NCBI GenBank assembly: GCA_017416055.1 | Contig: JAFQDI010000177.1 | Span: forward strand, 1 to 8,782 | Direction: 5' to 3' | Origin: Lachnospiraceae bacterium | GTDB lineage: Bacteria; Bacillota_A; Clostridia; Lachnospirales; Lachnospiraceae | DNA length: 8,782 bases | In this document: in pieces, positions 1 through 6,288 of the stretch | How the letters are laid out: each line of letters starts with the position of its first letter | How positions within the stretch are numbered: position 1 is the first letter of the stretch | Translations under genes and position numbers: made by a program | The notes under the pieces: model-generated | Database searches by the model: none | The model's input: only the letters and a program-made list of their open reading frames with translations | What the model was told of the DNA's origin: nothing

Positions 1-14
1 AACGGCAACAAACC

Positions 15-43
15 TTGACGCTGGCGTGCTCGATGGGTAGAAT
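15..43 (+). promoter_or_regulatory. Sigma-A-type promoter of the tRNA-Phe gene
   Basis: A -35 element TTGACG (15-20) and a -10 element TAGAAT (38-43) are separated by exactly 17 bases. The expected transcription start near 50 lies about 15 bases before the mature tRNA 5' end. Both hexamers match the housekeeping consensus at five of six positions, as expected for a strongly expressed stable RNA gene. Confidence 0.75.
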
Positions 44-64
44 AACCATTCGCACTTTACATAC

Positions 65-137
65 GGTCAGGTAGCTCAGTTGGTAGAGCAGTGGACTGAA
101 AATCCACGTGTCGCTGGTTCGATTCCGGCTCTGGGCA
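65..137 (+). tRNA. tRNA-Phe (anticodon GAA)
   Basis: The cloverleaf folds with a D stem GCTC/GAGC (74-77, 86-89), an anticodon stem of five Watson-Crick pairs (91-95 with 103-107), the anticodon GAA at 98-100, and a T arm GCTGG/CCGGC (113-117, 125-129) with a TTCGATT loop. The RNA reads phenylalanine codons. The acceptor strands 65-71 and 130-136 pair imperfectly: position 2 against 71 is G:G, 3:70 is a T:G wobble and 7:66 is G:T. The discriminator is A137 and no CCA is encoded, so the end would have to be added by tRNA nucleotidyltransferase. Promoter and terminator flank it closely, so it is probably a single-gene transcript. The mismatch slightly lowers confidence that the gene is fully functional. 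Confidence 0.9.
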
Positions 138-144
138 GTTTACG

Positions 145-183
145 GCGGATGGCATTGGGTGATGCTGTCCGCTCTTTGTTTTT
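145..183 (+). terminator. Rho-independent terminator after tRNA-Phe
   Basis: An 11-bp stem pairs 145-155 with 162-172 (including two G:T wobbles), closes a 6-base loop at 156-161, and is followed by a T-rich run at 173-183. It starts 8 bases after the tRNA and ends before the DUF3786 gene, so it separates the two transcripts. Confidence 0.85.
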
Positions 184-247
184 GATGGATTCCTAAAGAG
201 GGAACTGTAGATGATGCAGACGGAATCTTGCTTGAGGTACTGGAAAG

Positions 248-895
248 ATGAGAAGTGGGAAAAAGAGTTCATCGAATTACGATGCGCAAGTGGATATTGG
301 CAAACGTATTTTCTTGGAATACGATCAGAACAAGCTGATTCAAAAATTCGGGCTTCGGGCGGATGAAGAGTGGATTTATCTGACCTACCTGAATACACCG
401 TGCCGTATCAGCCGGCAGGATGGCAGAATTGATGAGTGCTTTGATGCTGTGTGGGAGGAATGTCGTTCCTATAATACGGTGATGACGATCTATGATCTTC
501 TGTGCTATCATAAAGGTCCGGCGGCACCGGTTTTATTCGGCAGTTGGTGTCCGATCGGCCATTTTGTTGTGACCGGGATTCAGGAGACGGAGAGTTTTAC
601 GCAAAAGTATGCACTCCTGTTTCAAGATCGGGTAGAGAAATTGCAAGCAGCTTGTCTGCAGTTGGGCGGCAGCCTGAAAAGATCAATAGCAGGGGCAGAT
701 ATCACCTGTGAGATTCCGGTAACGAATTTTTTTCCGGTGCTTCTACAGTTTTGGGAGGGGGATGATGAGTTTTCGCCCAAATTGATGTTGATGTGGGACC
801 GCAATACGGACAGTTTTTTGCATTTTGAAACCACGTTCTATTTGCAGGGTGATTTGCTGGAACGATTGAGAAGACAGATGTATCCGCAGAAGTAG
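248..895 (+). CDS. DUF3786 domain protein of unknown function
   Basis: The 215-residue product matches my recollection of the DUF3786 family over nearly its whole length; the family's biochemical role is unknown to me. Visible family-like blocks are TYLNTPCRIS (46-55), YNTVMTIYDLLCYHKG (75-90), FGSWCPIGHF (97-106) and WEGDDEFSPKLMLMWDRN (169-186). There is no signal peptide or membrane segment, so it should be cytoplasmic. Length is normal for a single-domain member. ATG 248 is the first start after an in-frame TGA at 233. Its ribosome binding site is poor, because GGAAAG abuts the start with no spacer. The only other early start is GTG 290, which would remove the first family-like residues. 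The radical SAM gene follows by 36 bases in the same direction, suggesting joint expression. The family call is fairly firm; function is not inferred. Confidence 0.85.
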   Translation: MRSGKKSSSNYDAQVDIGKRIFLEYDQNKLIQKFGLRADEEWIYLTYLNTPCRISRQDGRIDECFDAVWEECRSYNTVMTIYDLLCYHKGPAAPVLFGSWCPIGHFVVTGIQETESFTQKYALLFQDRVEKLQAACLQLGGSLKRSIAGADITCEIPVTNFFPVLLQFWEGDDEFSPKLMLMWDRNTDSFLHFETTFYLQGDLLERLRRQMYPQK

Positions 896-931
896 CATTC
901 TGAGGGGAAGATGGGACGGAGAGGAGAACCG

Positions 932-2665
932 ATGGAGAGTAGACCTTGCCTGTTGGTTGGGATCAATGCCAAATACATACATTTAAATCCTGCGATCTAC
1001 TCGTTGAAGTACAGTCTCAGCGAAGAACTGCAGCAGTCCGTAGAGATCGTGGAGTATACGATTAATCACGTTTATGAGCAGATTTTGATGGATATTTTTC
1101 GCCGGGATCCGGGTATGATCGGGATTTCCTGTTACATTTGGAACATGGACGTGGTGAGACGGCTCTGCCGTGATCTCGCGAAGATCCTTCCGAATGTACC
1201 GATCTGGCTGGGCGGCCCTGAGGCAGCGTGGTCCGGCGAGGAATTGTTTTATGAACTGCCGGAGATTACCGGGGTGATGTTCGGTGAGGGAGAGGTGGTT
1301 TTCCCGAAGTTGCTTGCGGCGTGGAGAGCGGGAACAACACTTGACGAAGTGCCGGGACTTCGATTTCAGAGACAGGAGGAGAATTGCGCGTCGGATGTCG
1401 GACGATTCGCCGGCCTGACGGTTCCTCGGACATTCGATATTGTCACTACGGCCGAGCCTGCTTTCGCAGACATGGACATGCTCCCCTTTCTTTATGATAA
1501 GGAAATTGACTTTGACCATCGTATTATTTATTATGAGAGTAGCCGTGGATGTCCTTTTCGTTGCAGTTACTGCCTGTCAGCGATTGAGAAGACGATGCGA
1601 TACCGCAGTCTTGACCGGGTGCTCACAGAACTTCAATGGTTTTTGGACCGGAAGGTTCCACAAGTGAAGTTCCTTGATCGGACATTCAACAGCAACCGTG
1701 ATCGGACACTCGCCGTCTGGCAATATATCTTGGAACACGACAATGGCGTGACCAATTTTCACTTTGAGGTGACAGCGGATCTGATGAGTCAGGCAGAGAC
1801 TGATCTGCTGAAAAAAATGCGTCCCGGTCTTGTTCAGCTGGAGATTGGAGTGCAGTCCACAAATCCGGAAACGCTTGCGGCGATCAGCCGTCGGACTGAT
1901 TTGGATCAGCTGAGAAGGGTGACGGAAACTGTCCGCGAGGGGAGGAACGTGCATCAGCATCTGGATCTGATCGCAGGACTTCCCTACGAGGATATCGGTA
2001 GCTTTTCCCGGTCATTCGATGACGTTTACCGGATGCGGCCGTCCCAGTTACAGCTTGGCTTTTTGAAAGTGTTAAAGGGATCTCCGATCGCAGCGCAGAC
2101 GGCAGAGTTCGGATTGGTGTACCGGGACACGGTGCCTTACGAGATATTGTCCACGCAGTGGCTTTCCTACCGTGATGTTGTGCGATTGAAGGGCATCGAG
2201 GAGATGGTGGAGACCTATTATAACAGTCATCAGTTTGAATTGACCGTGACAGCGTTGGAGAGAATGTATGTGTCGCCGTTTGCCCTCTATGATGCACTGG
2301 CTGATTTTGCTTTTGCGGAGAATCCGGAGCACAAAAGTCTGTCCAGAGGCGGACGTTTCGAGCAGCTGAAGCGATTTATTCATAAAAATTTTGGAAATTG
2401 TGCAGAAGCCTTTGACACTTTGCTCACAATGGATTATTATTTGAGAGACAACGCGAGAAATCGTCCGTCCTTCGCAGTGGGAACAGAGATCCCGAGGTCC
2501 GAGTACGGGAAAGATATTCACGCGGAAGAGATCATGTTTGATCTGGAACAGTTTTTACAGACCGGCGAGGTGGTGGATAGCCGCGAGAGATGGTTGTTTG
2601 ACTACGCGAACCGAAGTGCGATATCCGGAAATGCCCGGTTGAGAAAGGAGAATATACCGTTATGA
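932..2665 (+). CDS. B12-binding-type radical SAM protein, DUF4080-like C-terminus
   Basis: The 577-residue product has three parts. Residues about 1-135 resemble a cobalamin-binding Rossmann domain (LLVGINAKYIHLN near the start, IWLGGPEAAW later), without the DxHxxG cobalamin-ligand motif, as in many radical SAM relatives. The radical SAM core at about 195-400 carries CPFRCSYC, with cluster ligands C207, C211 and C214 (CX3CX2C), then EIGVQS (304-309) and LIAGLPYED (346-354). The rest resembles DUF4080. Such enzymes bind a 4Fe-4S cluster and cleave S-adenosylmethionine to start radical chemistry; the substrate of this family is unknown to me. ATG 932 is chosen because AGGAG lies five bases upstream and the family usually starts just before the LLV..NAKYIH block. 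ATG 911 would add seven residues and has only GAGGGG very close to it. The gene overlaps the following small gene by four bases. Confidence 0.9.
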   Translation: MESRPCLLVGINAKYIHLNPAIYSLKYSLSEELQQSVEIVEYTINHVYEQILMDIFRRDPGMIGISCYIWNMDVVRRLCRDLAKILPNVPIWLGGPEAAWSGEELFYELPEITGVMFGEGEVVFPKLLAAWRAGTTLDEVPGLRFQRQEENCASDVGRFAGLTVPRTFDIVTTAEPAFADMDMLPFLYDKEIDFDHRIIYYESSRGCPFRCSYCLSAIEKTMRYRSLDRVLTELQWFLDRKVPQVKFLDRTFNSNRDRTLAVWQYILEHDNGVTNFHFEVTADLMSQAETDLLKKMRPGLVQLEIGVQSTNPETLAAISRRTDLDQLRRVTETVREGRNVHQHLDLIAGLPYEDIGSFSRSFDDVYRMRPSQLQLGFLKVLKGSPIAAQTAEFGLVYRDTVPYEILSTQWLSYRDVVRLKGIEEMVETYYNSHQFELTVTALERMYVSPFALYDALADFAFAENPEHKSLSRGGRFEQLKRFIHKNFGNCAEAFDTLLTMDYYLRDNARNRPSFAVGTEIPRSEYGKDIHAEEIMFDLEQFLQTGEVVDSRERWLFDYANRSAISGNARLRKENIPL

Positions 2666-2769
2666 TGAATTTAAAGAACAATAAAGCAAAGAGATGGATT
2701 GCAGCAGCGATCGCGATTATTCTGGCACTGGCGATGATCGTTCCCTCCGTGCTGTCAGCACTGCTATAA
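2662..2769 (+). CDS. 35-residue single-pass membrane protein
   Basis: This short reading frame starts inside the stop codon of the radical SAM gene (ATGA overlap at 2662-2665), with AAGGAG at 2645-2650, eleven bases upstream. A second in-frame ATG at 2665 is possible. The product has a basic head of about 11 residues (MMNLKNNKAKR), then about 23 nonpolar residues rich in Ile, Ala and Leu ending at the stop, so an N-in single transmembrane helix is likely. It lacks a clear signal-peptidase site and any mature part. The stop is followed by the intergenic region with the vanW promoter. The overlap suggests translational coupling to the radical SAM protein. It resembles the small one-helix proteins common in Firmicutes (for example the Prli42 type) only in architecture; no homology is claimed. 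Function is unknown. Confidence 0.7.
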   Translation: MMNLKNNKAKRWIAAAIAIILALAMIVPSVLSALL

Positions 2770-2811
2770 ACATACGGTTTTACACGTTGGTGGAGGACAG
2801 AATCGGCGAGA

Positions 2812-2829
2812 ATGTTACATTTATGTTAA
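2812..2829 (+). promoter_or_regulatory. Candidate response-regulator operator (direct repeats)
   Basis: ATGTTAC (2812-2818) and ATGTTAA (2823-2829) are direct repeats with an 11-base period, ending 15 bases before the -35 element of the vanW promoter. Read on the other strand they give TTAACA and GTAACA separated by five bases, which resembles the TTAACA-like repeats bound by PhoP/PhoB-type regulators. Two short AT-rich repeats could also arise by chance, and no regulator gene of that class is in the window. Confidence 0.35.
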
Positions 2830-2844
2830 CCTTTTGAGGATTGC

Positions 2845-2873
2845 TTGCAAATTTGGTTGTATGCTGGTAAAAT
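2845..2873 (+). promoter_or_regulatory. Extended -10 promoter of the vanW pair
   Basis: TTGCAA (2845-2850) and TAAAAT (2868-2873) are spaced by 17 bases, and TG at 2865-2866 gives an extended -10 element. The expected start near 2880 leaves an untranslated leader of about 38 bases, in which a weak A/T-rich hairpin (2883-2887 with 2895-2899) precedes the ribosome binding site AAGGAG at 2905-2910. Confidence 0.7.
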
Positions 2874-2918
2874 AGAGACAATCAGAAGAAGTTTTTCTGT
2901 AAGCAAGGAGTATTGAAA

Positions 2919-4694
2919 ATGAAGAAACAAATGATACATCAGATGATCGGATGCCTGTTTGCGGCATTGGTTATAGTTGGTTTTCAGGGCTGGTCACCGA
3001 TTCGGGTTTTTGCAGCGGAAGTCGATCCGGTGGTTACCGATGAGTCGTTGATTCCGGAGGGCGTTTATATTGGTGAGACGCATGTCGGAGGAATGACGAT
3101 CGGGGCGGCGAAGGAACAACTGAAAGAAAAAGAAGAAGAGATTCGTAAAGCTGTTTTTACGATCACGCAGGGAGAACACGTCCTTGAGATTCCGGTTGAG
3201 GAACTGGGGATTATGTTTCAGGATACGACAGAACTGCTCTACGACGCGGCGACGGTCGGACAGACCGGCATGCTGGTGGAGCGATACAAAGAACTGAAAG
3301 ATCTTTCCAATGACAAGGTGGTTTGCACGTGGTCTTACGCAATTGACTCTTCGAAGTTTGAAGAGAAAGTTGCTGCATTTGCCGAGGTTGTTTTTGTGGA
3401 ACCGGTGGATGCGATGATTAATCGCGAGAATCATCAGTGGTTCAGAGAGCCTCATGTTGATGGTGTTGAGTTGGATAAGGAAGCCACGTTGGAAGTACTG
3501 AAAACTGCAGCGGAAACGTGGGATGGAAGTTCAGTTTCTGTGGAAGCCGTTGTGAATGTGATAGAGCCGAAATATACCGAAGAGATGCTGAGTTCGATCA
3601 CAGAGATTATCGGTTCTCATGTAACCATTATGAGTGGTCTGGTAGAAGAAGGCCGTGGAAAGAACGTGGTGCGAGGAGCCGAGCTGATCAACGGCACGAT
3701 TCTGATGCCCGGAGAGAGTTTTTCCGCACATGCGGCCTTGACTCCATTTACGGAGGAGAATGGCTATGATAAGGCGATTGCTTACCACAACGGTGGTTAT
3801 GTGGACAGTATTGGCGGCGGGGTGTGTCAGCTGACGACAACCTTATACAATGCAATCCTGTATGCGGAACTCCAGGTGGATCGTCGATATAATCATTCTA
3901 TGATTATCGGTTATGCGGAGCACGGTTTCGATTCGACAGTAAATGATGATGCCAGCAAGGATCTGGTATTCACAAACAATTATGATTTCCCCATATATAT
4001 TGAAGCGAGAGCCTGGGGCGAGACGGAAGACTTTGGGCAAGTATATTTCGCAATTTGGGGAACACTGACAGAGGAGAAAAAGGCCAGAACCGTTGTTTTG
4101 TACAATGAGATCGTAGAACTTGAGTTGGCAGATACGAAGTATATCATTGATACGAGTCTTGAACCGGGAGAGGAAGAGGTTAAGCAGGCTTCTTACCCTA
4201 AGTTAGTTGTAAAGGCGTTTAAGAAAGTCATCGTGGATGGAGAAGTCGTATCGGATGAATATCTGTATACGGACAGCTATCGGCGATCGGACGGTATCGT
4301 CCACCATAATCCTATCGAGGAGAGCACGGAGGAAGATAGCAGTTCCGACGAGAGCGAGGATACTTCTGAGGAGAGTACGGAAAGTCCTTCCGACGAGATG
4401 GAGGAAAGTACGCAATCCGGAAGTGAAATCTCGACAGAGGAAAGCACGCAGTCCGCAACTGAGAGTCCTACGGAGGAAAGCACGCAGGCTGCAACTGAGA
4501 GCCCGACGGAGGAAAGCACACAGGCTGCAACTGAGAGTCCTACGGAGGGAAGCACACAGGCTGCAACTGAGAGTCCGACGGAGGAAAGCACACAGGCTGT
4601 TAGCGAGAGCCCGACGGAGGAGAGCACACAGGAGAGTGGCGAGAGTTCAGGTTCAGATGCTGTTGAGGGTGACGGGGAACCGGAAGCAGCATGA
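2919..4694 (+). CDS. Secreted VanW-domain protein with repeat-rich Ser/Thr/Glu tail
   Basis: The 591-residue precursor begins with a signal peptide (basic start, hydrophobic 10-22, likely cleavage VFA-A after residue 32). Residues about 45-210 resemble the peptidoglycan-binding module often found before VanW (YIGETHVGGMT near the start). The VanW core, about 216-375, contains GKNVVRGAELINGTILMPGE, GGGVCQ with C303, and RYNHSM with H326. A further folded stretch runs to about 460. The tail 464-591 is acidic, Ser/Thr-rich and built largely from 12-residue repeats. VanW's activity is unknown; the name comes from an accessory gene in vanB-type clusters, so this is not evidence of vancomycin resistance. 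It is presumably exported and wall-associated, yet has no LPXTG motif or C-terminal helix. ATG 2919 has AAGGAG eight bases upstream; the upstream TTG at 2913 is less likely. A paralogue follows after 32 bases. Confidence 0.9.
   Translation: MKKQMIHQMIGCLFAALVIVGFQGWSPIRVFAAEVDPVVTDESLIPEGVYIGETHVGGMTIGAAKEQLKEKEEEIRKAVFTITQGEHVLEIPVEELGIMFQDTTELLYDAATVGQTGMLVERYKELKDLSNDKVVCTWSYAIDSSKFEEKVAAFAEVVFVEPVDAMINRENHQWFREPHVDGVELDKEATLEVLKTAAETWDGSSVSVEAVVNVIEPKYTEEMLSSITEIIGSHVTIMSGLVEEGRGKNVVRGAELINGTILMPGESFSAHAALTPFTEENGYDKAIAYHNGGYVDSIGGGVCQLTTTLYNAILYAELQVDRRYNHSMIIGYAEHGFDSTVNDDASKDLVFTNNYDFPIYIEARAWGETEDFGQVYFAIWGTLTEEKKARTVVLYNEIVELELADTKYIIDTSLEPGEEEVKQASYPKLVVKAFKKVIVDGEVVSDEYLYTDSYRRSDGIVHHNPIEESTEEDSSSDESEDTSEESTESPSDEMEESTQSGSEISTEESTQSATESPTEESTQAATESPTEESTQAATESPTEGSTQAATESPTEESTQAVSESPTEESTQESGESSGSDAVEGDGEPEAA
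4401..4646 (+). repeat. 36-bp in-frame tandem repeats in the vanW tail
   Basis: Six consecutive 36-base units start at 4401, 4437, 4473, 4509, 4545 and 4581, followed by a decayed partial unit from 4617. The first unit is the most diverged. Units at 4473-4580 are nearly identical, differing mainly at third positions, while the outer units have drifted. Each unit encodes 12 residues of the form EESTQAATESPT. Because the unit is a multiple of three, gain or loss of copies keeps the reading frame. Confidence 0.9.
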
Positions 4695-4726
4695 GGTTTT
4701 GTATGTTTAGTTAAGTGAGGTTTTAC

Positions 4727-6265
4727 ATGAAAAAAAGAATGAGAAGAATTGTACAGGTGATGAGTGCAGTGGCAGTAGTTTTAATGCTGGCCCTGGCTGG
4801 CGATATGCCTGCACGTGCTTCTGGTGATGGGGATTTCAGAGAAGAAGTTAAAGCATATGCAGACATTTATCGTGTGGACGAAAATGATCGTATATCCGAA
4901 GGCATCAGCATTGCCGGCCTTGATGTGGGCGGCATGACACTGATGGAGGTGGTGGATGCCATGTCTGCCCGCCAGGAGGCGATGAAATCAGCGGAGATTA
5001 CATTGATGCTTGAGGACAGAAGTGTAACCTATTCGATGGCTGAGCTAGGCTTGAGTATGGAAGTGGCCGCAGAAGATGTTGTCAGAGCGGCTTGTTTGGG
5101 AAAGACGGGATCGCTGGTTGAACGATATAAAGTGTTGAAAGAAATTTCGCATGGCGGATATGATGTTCTGTCTGAGCAGAGTGCGCGGGAGACCCTTGTG
5201 GCTGACAAGATTGCAAAGTTTGCAAAGGCAGTGAATATTCCGGCGGTGGAAGCAACCATTACGAAGAACGGAAGCAAATTTGAAGTGACTCAGGAGTCTG
5301 CCGGTGTTGCAGTGGATGAAGAGGATATGCTGAAGCAGGTGATGGAGGCGATCAGTCACTGGAACGGTGATGCAGCAATTACACTGGTAGCGAAAGAAAT
5401 CGTTCTGGAGCCTAAGTATACCTATGAGGCGTTGTCGACTATTTCAGATTGTCTGGGTGCGTTTGCAGCGGGATGCGGAGAGATTGACACGGACCGTGGA
5501 AAGAATATTATTAACGGTGCATCGAAGATGGATGGAAATATTGTTCTTCCCGGGGAATCCTATTCAGTGGTAGATGTGATCGGACCGTTTACGAAAGAAA
5601 ATGGTTATCACGATGCGATTCAGTATATTGGAGATACCTATGATATGAGTGCAGGAGGCGGCGTGTGTACAATTTCTTCTACGATGTACAATACATTGCT
5701 GCTCGCAGAGTTGGATATTCAGAAACGCTGGAATCATTCGATGACAGTTGCGTATGTGCCTTATGGATTTGATTCTACAGTGAATGATGATGGATCCAGA
5801 GATTTGGTTTTTGTGAATAACTATGAGACCCCGATTTACATTGAAACGTATATCGAGAGATTGGGTGTTATGGGTACCTGGCTCCATATCAATATTTACG
5901 GCAAGGAAACCCGTGATACTTCCAGGCGTGAGGTCAAGTATTACAATAATGTGTTGGAAGAAGACCTGCCGACGGAAGATGAATATATTTATCAGATTGA
6001 TTACACGTTGGAGCCCGGAGAGGAAGTTTGGGATCGTGGAAACTATCCCTACGTGCTGGTTGAGGCCTATAAGGAAGTATGGATTGACGGAGTGATGGTA
6101 TCAAAGGAACTGATGCATACAGACACTTATCTAAGAGCACCGGCGATCATACGTTATAATCCTACCGAGCCGAGCACTGAGGCGACAACGGAGGAGGATA
6201 CTACGGAAGCACTCCCGGAAGAGAGCACAGAAGAGATCCCGACAGTCGAGAGCAGTGAGGAATGA
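4727..6265 (+). CDS. Second secreted VanW-domain protein (tandem paralogue)
   Basis: The 512-residue precursor has a strongly basic start (MKKRMRR), a hydrophobic core at about 8-24 and a likely ARA-S cleavage after residue 31. Its N-terminal half again holds a peptidoglycan-binding-like region (ISIAGLDVGGMT). The VanW core includes RGKNIINGA, PGESYS, GGGVCT with C314, and RWNHSM with H337; the Cys-to-His distance (23 residues) equals that in the upstream paralogue. The blocks PFT.ENGY, GFDSTVNDD and LEPGEE are shared between the two, indicating an old tandem duplication. The tail, about 478-512, is Thr/Glu-rich but short and non-repetitive, with no sorting signal. ATG 4727 follows GTGAGG with a six-base spacer; GTG 4715 lies inside that binding site and is rejected. 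No terminator separates it from the first copy, so the two are likely co-transcribed. Molecular function is unknown. Confidence 0.88.
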   Translation: MKKRMRRIVQVMSAVAVVLMLALAGDMPARASGDGDFREEVKAYADIYRVDENDRISEGISIAGLDVGGMTLMEVVDAMSARQEAMKSAEITLMLEDRSVTYSMAELGLSMEVAAEDVVRAACLGKTGSLVERYKVLKEISHGGYDVLSEQSARETLVADKIAKFAKAVNIPAVEATITKNGSKFEVTQESAGVAVDEEDMLKQVMEAISHWNGDAAITLVAKEIVLEPKYTYEALSTISDCLGAFAAGCGEIDTDRGKNIINGASKMDGNIVLPGESYSVVDVIGPFTKENGYHDAIQYIGDTYDMSAGGGVCTISSTMYNTLLLAELDIQKRWNHSMTVAYVPYGFDSTVNDDGSRDLVFVNNYETPIYIETYIERLGVMGTWLHINIYGKETRDTSRREVKYYNNVLEEDLPTEDEYIYQIDYTLEPGEEVWDRGNYPYVLVEAYKEVWIDGVMVSKELMHTDTYLRAPAIIRYNPTEPSTEATTEEDTTEALPEESTEEIPTVESSEE

Positions 6266-6288
6266 TCAACAAAGAGAGATGATGAGCA

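Noticed and set aside
57..398. Minus-strand frame of 113 codons across the tRNA and the DUF3786 start
   Set aside because: It reads antisense through the tRNA, a well-known source of spurious protein calls, and it also crosses the terminator and overlaps a credible gene.
983..2521. Several minus-strand frames of 127-178 codons opposite the radical SAM gene
   Set aside because: They lie wholly opposite a well-supported conserved gene and show no recognisable domain or plausible start signal.
2749..2761. Small hairpin (5-bp stem, 3-base loop) at the end of the 35-residue gene, considered as a terminator
   Set aside because: The stem is short and not followed directly by a T run, so termination is not supported.
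2770..2918. Possible riboswitch or structured leader before the vanW pair
   Set aside because: The inferred transcript leader is only about 38 bases and holds just a weak hairpin, too little for a known riboswitch class.
4277..4627. Minus-strand 116-codon frame with a regular Leu-Ser-Ser-Val-Gly-Leu pattern
   Set aside because: It is the antisense reading of the 36-bp repeats; the periodicity comes from the repeat itself. No ribosome site or supporting context was seen.
4237..4710. Plus-strand 157-codon arginine-rich frame inside the first vanW gene
   Set aside because: It is an alternate-frame shadow of the GAG/AGC-rich tail, with composition dictated by the repeat and overlapping a clearly real gene.
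6155..6160. TATAAT near the end of the second vanW gene, considered as a promoter for the AIRS_C gene
   Set aside because: No acceptable -35 element lies 16-18 bases upstream, and the hexamer encodes part of the conserved end of the protein before the tail.
2919..6265. VanW genes as a vancomycin-resistance cluster
   Set aside because: No vanR/S, vanH, ligase or vanX genes are present, and VanW domains are common in Clostridia outside resistance clusters.
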